Made by a program: the position numbers and the translations under genes. From Planococcus citri (taxonomy: Eukaryota; Arthropoda; Insecta; Hemiptera; Pseudococcidae), in the NCBI RefSeq assembly GCF_950023065.1, contig NC_088681.1, positions 70,714,836 through 70,778,835 on the forward strand: DNA of 64,000 nt, given 5' to 3'. The notes beneath the pieces were generated by a model, which did not search any database, had not been told where the DNA came from, and worked only from the letters and a program-made list of their open reading frames with translations. Positions 35,998 to 48,399 of the stretch are shown in pieces. Each line of letters begins with the position of its first letter. Position 1 is the stretch's first letter.

Positions 35998-38124
35998 ATG
36001 CCTCCTGGAAAAAGACACTTCTCTCGCGCAAGTATTCATCCCACAAGGATCCAGACTTCAAACGTAATAACAACTCCACCAGAGGAAAAAACTGAAAAAC
36101 CGGAAAAAACAAAGTAAATGTGGTTACATCTGAAGTAATTCCATTTCAGCAGGCAGCTCGTTTCTCGAAATTAAATTTCTTTCCATTGCACTGTAGGAAA
36201 TTGTGTACCAATTGTATAGGCGAAGTCCTGCATGAAATTGTGCCGGTACATATTCCGGTACCGATGTCATCGTCGGAGAACTACTTGGTATCAGAATTCT
36301 TGATCGCATTGTTCAGTGTCGCTTGCGGATTTGTGCAATATTTCAATATCTATCAAAATGCTTGGTGGTTACCTCATTCGTATCATCATTATGGATTGGT
36401 AATGTTTGAATTTAAACGAAAGCAACGTACAAGAGTTGATTTAGTTTCACTAATGCTTTACTTTTTACAGAATCTGCACCTGATCGATTGGTTCATAGTT
36501 CAATTTATCATTGTAATGACTCTGCGACCTTCTATTTTCAGTATAGTGAGAATCTACGTGATGAAATTAATCAGTAAATTTGAAAGCAATAGAAATCTGA
36601 GTCCTTGCATTAGGTATTATTACATTTTGTACCGATTTCATTCAATTTTTTTCTCTGTTTCATCTCATTTCGATTGGAATTTTATAGGATGATTCTTAGT
36701 TTCATCTTCACCGGTTATGGAGTTTACTGTGGCATGTATATTTGGTGGATATACGGATTTGTAATGCTTTCCATTATGTATTTACCGTGAGTGTTCCGTG
36801 AAGCATTTTTCATTTCTTCGACAAAATGGAATATTTAATTGATGACGTGTGTTTGCATTTCAGATGGGTGTTATATATGTATATTTACAGCAGCAATATA
36901 CGCGAATATTTTGATCTAAGAGTGGTGCATCTTCCATCAGCAGGATTCATCAAAGGTAGAGATTAATCTCGTTGGTAATTTTGTTTTCCTTCTGATTAAT
37001 TGCAATTTCTCCCATGTTGATGATTTCCAATTAATTTCGTAGGAATATTGGTGCATCGTTGTACAAATTCTTCTCAACGAAGCAGGGATGAAGTAGATTT
37101 TCTGCGAGCAGATTTCAATGCTCGGATGAAATGTTTATTATTCAATTCGTTTACCAATGCTTACTACTGCGTTTATATTCCGGCCTGTTTTTCTCAAGTG
37201 AGCGCATATTTTATGTTCAGTGAGGATCGTAGGGTCGGTGGAGGGTGCAATTATTTCTATTGTTGTATGCCGGATTACTTAGGCTGTGTTTATAAAATCA
37301 TTCCATTTTATTTATTTCCACACAGGGATTTCTATATTTTGAAGATAGTTGGGTGTCGTATTTTATAATTCTCATGTGGTTCTCATGCATCTGTGTTTAT
37401 TTGACTCAGTATTTTTCTTTCAAGTGAGTAAACTCCTAATGCTAATATGAATTTCGAGTACAGCTCAAAGTATATTATAGAACGACGAGTTACTTTTCAC
37501 TTTTATTATCGTGTAATATTACAGCTATTACGATGCATGCCATCGAGCAGCGTTGCATCTTGGAAAATGGGGAAAGGTCACAAAAGTGAACGGCAAAACT
37601 TCATATTTTGTGTAAGTTGTATGATTACTCGCAATTTCTAATTTATTCGTTTATTTTTTTAATAACGCCAAATCGTGTTTTTAGGTGGTTCGAAGGTAGT
37701 TTTTGGTATAAGGGAATTATCGTTAAACACAACGGTAATTTATGGCGAGCTGAGAATTTAACCAATTCTGCCGAACCGGGAAACAGAGCGCACGAATATT
37801 TCTATGTAAGTTTGAAAAAAAAATACGAGTACCTAATTAACCGAAACATTAGTCGTTGATTAGTTATCATTGAATTAATTTTGATCGTAGCGTTGTTTTG
37901 GAAAACCTGGATTTCTCATATACTGTTGGGTCTTGATGACGTTAAGCGTGTGCTGTCTGCAGTTTGTATTCCTCATGTGCTCTAATCAATGGAACCATAT
38001 TTTGGCAGCGTGCATGATGTTAACGTGTTCGTATTACTCGTTGTATAAGTGTATCAAGAGCTATAAATTAAGCGACACGTTGTATAAACTAGAAGAACAA
38101 GTACAAACCAAAATGATCAAATAG
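35998..38124 (+). CDS. Transmembrane protein 39 (TMEM39A/B family), 10 coding exons, 448 aa
   Basis: Coding exons: 35998-36113, 36197-36398, 36471-36613, 36688-36786, 36864-36955, 37043-37197, 37326-37423, 37525-37611, 37685-37805, 37891-38124. All introns are GT-AG, most under 130 bp, with consistent phase. Family hallmarks: a basic N-terminus (MPPGKRHFSRAS), then QYFNIYQNAWWLPHSYHHYG followed by NLHLIDWFIVQF, DEVDFLRADFNARMKCLLFN with AYYCVYIPACF, DACHRAALHLGKWGKV and SNQWNHILAACMM with CSYYSLYK. About eight hydrophobic helices are visible. TMEM39 proteins are multi-pass ER membrane proteins linked to autophagy control (phosphoinositide phosphatase SAC1 trafficking) and collagen secretion. 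The length compares with about 490 aa in mammals. The start is the first ATG of exon 1, whose N-terminus matches the family. A shorter route using the AG at 36149 breaks the frame. Confidence 0.95.
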
Positions 38125-38996
38125 GGTAACGAAGTGTGAGAATTTTCAAAACGAATCTCATTTCACGAGTGCGTGCTGTGTTCCTCGATGTTATTTTTTT
38201 AATATTATGTTTTTTTTATTCCTTTTTATCTAGTCATCACGTTGAATTCATTCTCATCAAATTGTATTCGAGTCGTTAAAACTGTTCGTTTTTAAAATGT
38301 TGTAATTTCTAAGTACCCTCAACCCTCAAATGTAGTTTGCAAATACATTTGATTTCTGAAATTTTTTCGTTTATTTTTCTACAACAAATTTTCAACAATG
38401 AAGAAATAACTTTTGTAAGCGAACAAACGATCAAAAATTAATCGTAAACGAACGAATTTAAGATCCGCCTGTAATGAAGAAAAATTCGAAAAGATATGAT
38501 CTAATAATCGAGTTAGTTTATTATCCAACTGATTGTGAGTGATGGTTACATTGGTCTTGACAAGTAAGGCATTTCAAATCATCTTTAGTTGTAAACCATA
38601 TCATATTTTTAGGTGTTGAAAATGTTGACACGCCGTAAAGTGTATCTTAATGGCTTAATTGATTTTCTGCTGCGATAACCTGGAATCAATCAGTAATCAG
38701 AAGACGGAAGTACCATCAGTGACGTCGCATTATTAGTTTTAATAAATTTTCTTATTATGTAATATTTGGAACTTATTGTAAAGGCAAAACAGCAGTTGGT
38801 ATTACTTACTTGCAGGATCCTATCATTGAGTGTTATTCTATTGAGTCTGTATCAGCAGCATGAATAGCCTAAAACAATTGAATAATTCGTTTTAAATTGC
38901 GATGTGTCTGTGTACCTATACCTATCATGTGAATATTGTGAATGGGTATAATAGGTACCTATAAGAAACGATGAGGAATATGCTCCTACGTAAAAA
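38125..38996. other. 3' region of TMEM39 and convergent spacer
   Basis: No gene is seen. It should contain the TMEM39 3' UTR. The segment near 38700-38760 (CAGAAG...ACGTCGCATTATTA) resembles 39740-39780 (CAGAAAGTA...ACGTCACATTATTA), which may mark an old local duplication involving the 3' end of UFL1. Confidence 0.4.
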
Positions 38997-39196
38997 CTAA
39001 AAATTTCCGCTCAGCGTCTCCTGTATTTCTAAAAATTGTAATGTATGTATTAAGCTCATCATTGGCCTATCATCTAACAATAGCTCAGCTCTTGCTCTGT
39101 ATTCTTCAAATTCTCTTTTGTACCCTGTAAAGTTTCGGAGTTTTTCTTCCAGTTTGTCCAAATCGTGTCTACGAACGGTTATGTACTCTTCATTAT
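38997..39196 (-). CDS. Possible alternative or duplicated last exon of UFL1
   Basis: On the minus strand the sequence TTATTTCATAG precedes an open frame of 66 codons that reads NEEYITVRRHDLDKLEEKL and ends at TAG (38999-38997). It begins in the phase needed after UFL1 exon 12 (one base carried over), giving QYHD-NEEYI instead of QYHG-NVLKL. The spacing of acidic residues, Tyr and the EEL/EKL helix recalls the normal last exon (SEDDEDYVKISEELKEV). It could be an alternative terminal exon, a relic of an exon duplication, or part of an unrelated small gene. There is no transcript evidence. Confidence 0.4.
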
Positions 39197-40062
39197 CTAT
39201 GAAATAATCGTTTAAGAACACAAATAAGTAAGCAACATAATGTATGGTTCCTATTTTACTCGTAAAAGGAACCAAATAGCGATTTTAAAGAGGTAGGCAT
39301 TGATATTGGCGTTTTTACCTGCATTGCAAAGTATGTAAGAAGTTACACGCTCAACACAATTACCAGTAAACATATTATAATTTCATTGTTTTCGATTGTT
39401 TTTCTATGTAGGTGACGTGTATTAAGGAACAAGGCGAAATTACTCGTTTAAAGTTTCAAAGCAATAGGAAACACATAAAATTAGCAAATTATCTATAGTT
39501 GTTTCATAGCACGTATTGAGGACAGAAATGCTTCTGCATTTTTTCCAATATTCGATATCTCTATTCAAAAACTAGGCTTATCGTATAAGTATTCGATAAT
39601 TCAACTGCTTATCACTCACATTTTTTTCATTTCATTAGATTCCGATCTACGCAATTGATATTTTGTTCAATTATTAATTCTATTTAATGATGCAAAGAAA
39701 AGAAAAGTTGGTCGAGTTCAGCAGATAGTAGCTTGTAAAAAACAGAAAGTATACCAAAGACGTCACATTATTATTGTACTTACCTACATTAATTACCTCA
39801 TTAATTTGAACTCAAATAACTTTCGCCTATTTTTATTAACGTTGAAATTAGGTATTTAAAAATTTTTTTAAATGCCAAAATAAAAAGCAGGCAAGCGTTT
39901 TACTAGTTAGGATTTCAAAAAAGCTCAACTTTGATTGAAATCCTAGAATTTTGACAAAGCTATTAAGCCCGTTACTTCTCTCATTCTAACGATAATCAGA
40001 CGTTAAGAAAGGACAATTTTAAAACAAAAATTGTAATGTGTAAAAATAAACTAACAACGAAA

Positions 40063-43000
40063 TTATTTATTTGAAAAAGTTAGAGCCATTTGTTTGACTT
40101 TTTCCGTAACTTCCTTCAGTTCTTCTGATATTTTCACATAATCTTCGTCATCTTCACTGAGTTTGAACAATTTCAGCACGTTTCCTACAAAAAAACAATA
40201 ATTCACTCTCAAAAATCGCATCTATATATTTTGGGCTTAAAATTATTCTTACATATTAGTCCGGCATATGACAATAGCAGTAATTGCACCCCCCCCCCCG
40301 CCGATCCTTCGGGACCATTTTTTTCTTAAAGGGGACATCCTAAGGAACTTTTTAAAGCAAACTCGACCGACAAAAAGTTGGCCTTACTTACAAAATGGTG
40401 GCCATTTTGATTGACAGGTCAGCCGAAATCGAAGATTTCGTGTTTCAACATAGGAATTGCACGAAATTTTTCAAACCTTACAAAGGTAGATCGAAAGATC
40501 ATGCAAAAATTTATCACCTGTCAAAATTTAAAGTGCTAAAGTGCGTTTTCCGATTTTTGGTGAATTTTTGAAAATCCAATTTAGGCCAAAAATGAGGGAA
40601 AAAACCAAAACTTTACCAAATTGACCGAGAAAGCTGAAATTTGGGGATATACCCTATTTTCGACATGCCAAATCGATTGGAAACGGTTTCAACTCGTTTT
40701 GAGCAGTTCTGGAGCCTCCAGCAGATTTTTGAAACTCGAAATTCCCACAAAATTCCATCAAATTGGAGTTGTAAAGCTAAAATTTATTCTGAAAACTAAT
40801 TTCGATACGCTACGAAGTACTGCAGGTGAATTTCAAGTCGTTTTGGAGCCTCAAGCGACGTTTTGAAAATTCCTGAAGCCTCCAGCAGATTTTTGAAACT
40901 TTGAACGTTCACAAAATTTCATCAAATAGAGATGGAAAGCTGAAATTTACTCTACACTTCAATTTTAACTCCCTCTGAAGACGACTTCAGGTGAGTTCAA
41001 ATCATTTCAGAGCCTCCAGCGACTTTTTTGAAAATTACTGGAGCCTCCAGTAGATTTTTGAAACTTGAAATTTTCCAAACATTAATTTATCAAATGGAGT
41101 TGGCAAGCTGTAATTTACTTCGCAGACTACATGTTGGTTTCAAATGCTTTTGAAGCTTCCAGCTACTTTTAGGAAATTTCAATTTTCCAAAAAAAAAAGA
41201 AATACAACCTTTCAAAAAGTCGCTGGAGACTCAAAAACGACTTGAAATCCACCAGCAGTCAACTTCGTAGCGTATTGAAATTAGTTTGCAGGATAAATTT
41301 CGACTCTCCATCTCAGTTTGATGAAATTTTGGGAAATTTCAAGTTTCAAAAATCTACTTGGAGGTTCCAGTAATTTTCAAAAAAGTCGCTCGAGGCTCTA
41401 AAACGACTTGAAATTCACCTGCAGCACTTCGTAGCGTATTGAAATTAGTTTTTAGAATAAATTTTAGCTTTACAACTCCAATTTGATGGAATTTTGTGGG
41501 AATTTCGAGTTTCAAAAATCTGCTGGAGGCTCCAGAACTGCTCAAAATGAGTTGAAACCGTTTCCAATCGATTTGGCATGTCGAAAATAGGGTTTATCCC
41601 AAATTTCAGCTTTCTTGGTCAATTTGGTAAAATTTTGATTTTTTTCCCCCCATTTTTGGGCTAAATTCGATTTTCAAAAATTCACCAAAAACCGAAAAAC
41701 GCACTTTAGCACTTGAAATTTTGACAAGAGATAAATTTTTGCATGATTGATGATCTTTCGATCTACCTTCGTAAAGTTTGAAAAATTTCGTGCAAGTCTT
41801 ACGTTGAAACGCAAAATCTGCGATTTCGGCTGACCTATCAATCAAAATGGCCGCCATTTTGTAAGTAAGGCCAACTTTTTTTTGGCCAAGTATGCTTTAA
41901 AATGTTCCTTAGGATGTCCCCTTTAAGGAAAAAGTTGTCTCGGAGGATCGGGGGGGGGGGTGCAATTACTCCTATTGTCATATGCCGGACTATATTATGC
42001 TCTAAATGCATTTTCGTCGTAATATTTGGATTTCGCGCGAATTATTAATCCATTTTGATTTTTTGGGCCGCAAACATGCGAGCAAAATTTAATATTCGGA
42101 GCACTTTTTACCACTCGAACTGGACACTAAAAATAGTTCATCAATCTACAGTATTTCTGCAAAAAAACAAACCGTGATATTGTTGGAGCACAGCAAAATT
42201 ATTTTCATCGATGCGTTCTCCGAGCAAGGACAAAATATTAGACACAAAACGACCAGAAGCGTTTAAAATATTCTGCGTGATATTTTGAAACAATATCAAC
42301 AAAACTAGATGCAAAACCAGCGGCGGGTCTTCGGTTTCTTTTAGCTTTTCGATCAATGCTTGTCTGTGAGATTCTAGTAGCGTTCTGGAAATTCAATAAT
42401 TTTATCAGAAAAAATTCTCATTTTACTCGAGTACAAAAAAATGAAAAAATTTTTTTTGGCAAAAAATACGAACTTCTCTTTTTTCTTATCCATTTTCTTC
42501 ATCATTATATTCAAAATCGCGAGAGCATCTTCAACAGCATTCATAAATTCATCGACTGAATTTCCGCCAACACTTTTATTTAATTTAACGAACGTTTCCT
42601 TGAGTTCTTTATTGTCAATAGTGGATAATACTTTATTACGTGCCTGAAAAAAAACACCAATCACCGAATTAGTCTAGTTTCGAGGATACGGTGACTTCCA
42701 ATCGTATGTAAATACCTCGGTGGAACTAATATCTTCGTTCTTATCGCTGATGAATGTGAAACAGGTATTGATCAACTGCGTTCCAGTCGACTTCAGTAGA
42801 TATTTAGACAACTGGAGTTGACATTCGGCATCGTTGAATTCTTTAATCCCTTTGTAATAATGTTTCAGGTTCTGATACGTCGATATGATACTGTCTTGTA
42901 ACTCGGCGTTCATTTTGCGTTTGGTGTTGTGCAAATTTGCTAGACGCGTTTCGTAAGCCGATTGAGCCAAACTCAACGCTGTTTTGTTAATCGAGCTGTC

Positions 43001-45256
43001 ACAACAAAATAACACGAAATTTAAAATCATCGTTAATTCGCGGATGAATGATTTTTCCAAACACGTACGGATAGAAATATTGTAGCAGTTCTTCGATGAA
43101 ATCTGCACAATCGTCGGATTCATCTTGAAACGATTCGTCGAGCTCGATCACGTTTCTAATCTCATCGTAAGTGACAAGTTCCAGAGCGATGGATATTCCA
43201 TGGTTTTTCGATTCTTCTTCGTCAGAGTCCGCCTTGTTGGTACTTTTTTGACCGTATTTCTTTTTGGTTACTCTCGTTTTAGTTTCTCTTCCCTGAAGAG
43301 ACAGACGTTCATTCGTTAGATTTTTAATGTCGATTCGAGATTTGAAAACTCTCATCGGGAAAATATGATCAACTCACTTGGGTGCCACCTCCACTTTTAC
43401 CAACATTTGTTCGTTTTTTACGCTCTTCTTTTCTAGACAGTTCACGCTTTTCGCTTTCGTCATTGGCGTTATTCAGTTTAGATTCGATCACATATTGCTC
43501 GTATTTTCCAGAATTTATCATCTGCGAACATACAAAAGAAAAAATAAAATGAAAATCGAACGTAGGGGAAGATCATTCGTCTTCTGTCACTGCCTTACCT
43601 TATCTACATTCTCTGGTATAATTTTTTCGGCGATGTTTGATTGAATTTTATTCAAAAAACTATCGGATACGGCGTACGAATGGTTAAAAACACGAATACT
43701 GGACGAAAAGCGTTGTTTATCGGTGACATTTTTCAACAATATCTCCGCATCGTCGGTGTCGATGACGGTTGGAAGAACATTCTGAAAAATATATTAAAAC
43801 GAATCTTTTCCTTTTTCATGTTCGAGCGATTGAAAATAAATCAGCGTACCAAAATATTAGTCCACGATCGAGATGCTAAAACTTCTTCAATCGTGGCTTC
43901 GATTTGATCAAGCAGTTGTTGACCAACTGCGCAGTTCTGCAAATAAAACAGCTTTTCATCCGACTTGAGGGATTTGGCGATGAAACCTTTCGGATCATTA
44001 ATTCCCACTCGATTCAACGCATCGTATTCTGAAAGAATCAAAAACGTTTAACGATTTGATCTGAATGGGGAAAATTCCATCAACATTGTATGTACTATTA
44101 CCCAAGTATCCGTTTTGTTGGAAGAAATTATTCACCCATTCGCTTTGCGTTTTGAGATATATTTGAGGAATGTATGTGCACACGTTTCCAATTCGCTCGG
44201 TGAGTACTCCAGGAATTTGTTTGGATTCTATCAAACTATCTATTAAAGCTGTGCAGAACAAAAATAACATCGTTCAAAATTGATTTGCAACGAAGGAGAT
44301 GTACTTTTCACTTGAACTACGTACAAAATAATACATTCTCCTTGATCCCACAGTGGCTAATAATTGTGCTGATCAGAGTTGGTTTCGTTATAGCGATGAA
44401 AGCACCACGAACTACAGCCTTGTTCTGATTTAGAAATGATTCGGTGTAGTAACTTTGAGCATCTTGTTTATCTTGTCTAGCGCTTACTATTATTCTTCCA
44501 GTATTTTCTTTTATTACCTAAAATAGATTGAGAGGTAAGTACCTATATTTACAGTTTGTTGCACGGTACTAATTCGTCGACTAACAGAGTGAATAAAATC
44601 TCCGGGTAAATCGAAAGTTCTCGCTAATTCAGTAACGCTTATGATCCCATGTTGTTGTAATCGATCGTTTATTTCTTCGGCAACATGAACGGCGTAGGAA
44701 TGATCAATTAGCTGTCCGAGAATAATTCGAACATTGGTATCTTCTTTAATGATATCATGGGCTAGGGTATTGATAACATTGAAATCAACGTTCAATAACT
44801 TGGCTACGTCGATCAAGTTAACTCTGCCTGAAATCGCAAGTCGTATTACAGTATGGAAAAAAATGAACGTCATTGCTCTCAGTTGAAATTATACGCAGTG
44901 ATATTACCTCCGTGAACGTGTAACTCGTCTCTAATTTCTTTGATGAGATATTTTGGAGTGATGTACGACTTTCCATCGTTTGTAAATACAACATCCAAGA
45001 GTTTCAAGTGCACCAATTTCGTTACTATTTCTACACAATTCTTCTCTGATAACCTGTGCAAACAATAATGTATCGTTGAAGATAACTATGATCAAAGAAC
45101 TAAGATGATTTATTGATCTAGGGCATAGAAATTTATTAAGAAATAATAAAATGAAAACAGATAAAAGTCGTCCAACCTTTGAGCACTGGAAGTGAGCTGA
45201 GCTCTTCGAAAATCGGCTGCAAGTTTTTTCACCTCTTCCCAATCGTAATTAGACAT
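40063..45256 (-). CDS. UFL1: E3 UFM1-protein ligase 1 (UFL1), 13 coding exons, 784 aa
   Basis: UFL1 is the scaffold-type E3 that transfers UFM1 from UFC1 to targets, chiefly ribosomal protein uL24/RPL26 at the ER, working with DDRGK1. Coding exons (minus): 45256-45177, 45053-44908, 44827-44553, 44517-44325, 44248-44102, 44028-43850, 43781-43599, 43521-43378, 43292-43069, 42995-42716, 42643-42474, 42384-42173, 40184-40063. The total is 2355 nt with consistent phases; human UFL1 is 794 aa. Family stretches: WEEVKKLAADFRRAQL, LSEKNCVEIVTKLV, ITPKYLIKEIRDELHVHGGRVN, VILGQLID-like RIILGQLIDHSY, WVNNFFQQNGYLEYDAL, a Lys-rich linker with a DSDEEES run, and HRQALIEKLKETEDPPLVLHL. The N-terminus has the winged-helix-rich part; the C-terminus is helical. 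Exon 12 uses donor GTTTGT after CACG. The last intron is about 2 kb because a foldback element lies in it. A second possible last exon lies at 39196-38997. Confidence 0.96.
40259..41990. mobile_element. Foldback element of TA-duplication family, copy 2 (1732 bp), inside the last UFL1 intron
   Basis: Ends GTCCGGCATATGACAATAG and its reverse complement, with TA at both borders (40257-40258 and 41991-41992). Homopolymer C and G tracts lie about 35 bp from the ends. The arms are complementary to near the middle. In the left arm, units begin CTGGAGCCTCCAGCAGATTT or close variants at 40709, 40873 and 41039, about 165 bp apart, so each arm is itself a tandem array. This is the most complete of the three copies. 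Confidence 0.92.
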
Positions 45257-46918
45257 GATTCCTAAGAAGATTACAAGAAGACAAGCTAGATAAATTTACA
45301 TAATTTGAAAAATTAACAAAATTAGCGATGTAAAAGTTTAAAAAGAAAGAAAAACACACGTTCCTACTCGTAAGCTGGCCAACAGGGCGTAGGGCTCTAT
45401 ATAAACCAGGTGAGCGCATCCACCATTTTGTTCCCTGAAGTGATAACGAACCAGTAATTATGCATACAATTTCTTATGTAAAAAATGCAATTTTTTAAAT
45501 TGTTCGCGAGTTTGGGTGAACTGTTATGCAGTCTTAAATTAAAGACAATAAAATTCCCTATCGATTGATGTTAAATTTTGATCATTTCGCGTAAAAATAA
45601 GGATTTTATGAATATTTCTATTTTACTGATTTTTGCATACTACGTACGTCATCTTTAAAGTAAAAATACTCGAAATTTTCAGTGGACACATAGGTATTTT
45701 ATTACAGTAAAATGTTCGTTATTTTATCCTCTTTAAAATGAGCTATTACCGAAAGCTCTACATGCAACCGTTCAAAAGTTTTCGAAGTTGAAAGTTGCGA
45801 AAATCAGCTGCGGGCAGTAAGTATTTGACTTTGAACAAATTTTACTCAAAATTTTCAACGGACACATGGATATTTTAATACAGCAAAATGTTCGTAATTT
45901 TATCGTCTTTAAAATGAGCTTATAACGAAAGTTCTACCTCTCATCGTTCAAAAGATCTTGAAGATCAAAGTTGCGGAAAGTAAAATACTGATCAAAACTA
46001 AGTGACTGATAACAGTGATAACACAATTTGACCACTTTCCGCAACTTTGAACTTCAAAAACTTTTGAACGGTTGAAGGTAGAGCTTTCGGTAAACAACCA
46101 TTTTAAAAAGGATACAATTACGAACATTTTGATGTATTAAAATACCTACGTGTCCACTGAAAATTTCGAGTAATATTAGTTCAAAGTTCAGTACTTACCA
46201 TCCGCAGCTTGTTTTCCCAACTTTCAACTTCGAAAACTTTTGAACGGTTGCATGTAGAGCTTTCGGTAATAGCTCATTTTAAAGAGGATAAAATAACGAA
46301 CATTTTGCTGTATTAAAATACCTATGCGTCCACTGAAAATTTCGAGTATTTTTAGTTTAAAGATGACGTACGTAGTACGCAGAAATCAGTAAAATTGAAG
46401 TATTCATAAAGTCGTTATTTTTTCATGAAATGATCAAAATTTAACATCGATCGATAGGAAATGTTATTGTCTTTAATTTGAGACTACAGGTAAGTTCACC
46501 CGGACTCGCGAACTATCGAGAAAATTGCATTTTTTACGTGAGAAATTGTATGCATACTTACTAGTCCGTTATCACTCAGGGAACAAAATGGCCGATGCGC
46601 TCACCCACTTTATATAGAGCCTTACAGGGCGAAGTGATAACAAAGTTTTCCAATTCCAAAACAAAATGGAGCTTGTCATTTTAGATTGTAGAGAGCGCTA
46701 AGCTGAACTTCGGATTTTTTTACCAAAAGTTTAGTGGCATTGATAATTACGAAGGCACGTTCGTAAAGAATTTCCACTCTAGAAGCCACAAACAACGTTT
46801 CAAAATTTAAAAAAAAGTGTTTTTTTTTTCTTGAGCAAACGAGGTGGAAATTTCAGCGGCGTGGATCAAGTTGTGATTTTTTTATTAAAAATAAGTTAAT
46901 AATTATAAAAATATCACC
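45257..46918. promoter_or_regulatory. Shared 5' region of divergent UFL1 and RpL18A
   Basis: The two start codons point away from each other and are 1.66 kb apart. After removing the foldback transposon (45390-46623) only about 430 bp remain, so the original arrangement was a compact bidirectional promoter. No core promoter motif can be assigned with certainty. Confidence 0.6.
45390..46623. mobile_element. Foldback transposon, 8-bp duplication family, copy B (1234 bp)
   Basis: The ends GGGCTCTATATAAACCAGG and TTTATATAGAGCC match copy A at 34542, in the same orientation, and the interior agrees base for base over long stretches. ACAGGGCG flanks it at 45382-45389 and 46624-46631 (the first A may be part of the end). 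Like copy A it folds on itself almost completely and has no transposase. Confidence 0.9.
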
Positions 46919-47855
46919 ATGAAGGCGAAAGGAGATGTAAGTATATCGATATTCTTCATTTTTCTGTATCGGATAAGTCTGCTCTGTCATTTTTCGTCGA
47001 GATATTCCATCCCGAATAATCACCTCATTCGTTCCCCTTTCGTAACTTTTAAAACCTCGTATTTTTCATTATTCTTCCTTCTCTGATCTCCAAAATGAAT
47101 AATTTGATGATATTCATCATGTAGAATGATAATATACACTCTAGGTATATTCGCACGAGTTATTCATACCGTTTTATCGTTACAGTTGAAGGAGTACGAA
47201 GTCATCGGACGTAAGCTACCGAACCCTAAATTATTGAATCCACCTCTGTACAAAATGAGAATCTTCGCTCCGGACAGAATCGTAGCCAAATCCAGATTTT
47301 GGTATTTCTTAGGTCAATTGAAGAAAGTAAAAAAGACCACCGGAGAAATTGTCCATTTGAAAGAGGTATGTAGACGTCAGTTGATTTCGAGTAAATATGG
47401 AATGCTAAAATATTTATAACGTTCGTTTCTCTTTTAATTGTAGATTCCTGAACCATCGCCGACCAAGATTAAGAATTTCGGTATCTGGTTGAGATACGAT
47501 TCTCGTTCTGGTACTCACAACATGTACCGTGAATATCGTGATGTTACAGTAGCCGGCGCTGTTACTCAGTGTTACAGAGATATGGGAGCTCGTCACAGAG
47601 CAAGAGCACATTCGATACAGGTATATTTAATTCGATTTCGTGGCGCATTTTAGTATTTCAATTTCGATATTTATGCATTATGGGTTTTAACAGATCATCA
47701 GAGTTGAACCTGTCGCCGCTAAAAGCTGTCGTAGACCGCATATTAAGCAGTTCCACGATTCTAAAATTTTGTTCCCGTTACCTCATCGTGTACAAGGAAA
47801 ACGTCATGCTTACAACACATTCTCTATCAGAAGACCGAAAGCCTGCTTTTTGTAA
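46919..47855 (+). CDS. RpL18A: Large-subunit ribosomal protein eL20 (RpL18A), 4 coding exons, 178 aa
   Basis: Coding exons: 46919-46936, 47186-47365, 47444-47620, 47694-47855 (stop TAA). All introns are GT-AG in phase 0. The first exon carries only MKAKGD, a common layout in ribosomal protein genes. The protein reads LKEYEVIGRKLPNP, MRIFAPDRIVAKSRFWYFL, LKKVKKTTGEIV, KIKNFGIWLRYDSRSGTHNMYREYRD, AVTQCYRDMGARHRARAHSIQ, and ends with KACFL after FSIRRP, as expected for eL20, a component of the 60S subunit near its solvent side. The length agrees with insect RpL18A (about 177 aa). An AATAAA lies 43 bases after the stop. It is divergent from UFL1, with a foldback transposon in the shared promoter. 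Confidence 0.97.
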
Positions 47856-47897
47856 TTTTAACTAACTTGATTATTCAAATTTTATATTGTTAAACGC

Positions 47898-47903
47898 AAT
47901 AAA
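47898..47903 (+). terminator. Polyadenylation signal of RpL18A
   Basis: AATAAA occurs 43 bases past the RpL18A stop codon, a normal spacing for a short ribosomal-protein 3' UTR. Confidence 0.8.
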
Positions 47904-48399
47904 ATCCATTAGGAACTTGGATGCAATTTGTTATTCGATTCGATGTGAATTCAATACACGATTTTTTTCTCATTAGTGATTCAAGTGAAGTGTAATATTG
48001 GTGTTTCGAAGTGCCGAGTAAATGTATTTTTCTCTCGATGCTGAACCGATGGAACAATTTGTTTAGTAAGATTCAAATTATCATAAAATCAGAAACGTTG
48101 ATATATCTATGCTGTGAACTGGTGGAATTTGGAATTTTGGATTATGGTATCGAGTTACTTTCACTGTTGGTATCTTCAGCAGGTGGAAATCGAGCAAATT
48201 TAACTAACGTAAATTGAAGTTGAATACTAAATTGATGGAATTTTGGATTATGATGTCGAGTTACTTTCAGTGTTAGTATTTTCAACAGGTTGTACTTGAA
48301 CAAAAATTAACGAAAGCAGTGCAGATGAATATACATACTAAATTGATGTTTCTTTTTGACTGCGGTAATCATCGACGTTAGAAGCATTTTGAAAATTTT

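Noticed and set aside
36120..36196. TMEM39 exon 2 starting at the AG near 36149 (giving QAARFSKLN)
   Set aside because: With the phase left by exon 1 this route hits a stop; the AG at 36196 keeps the frame.
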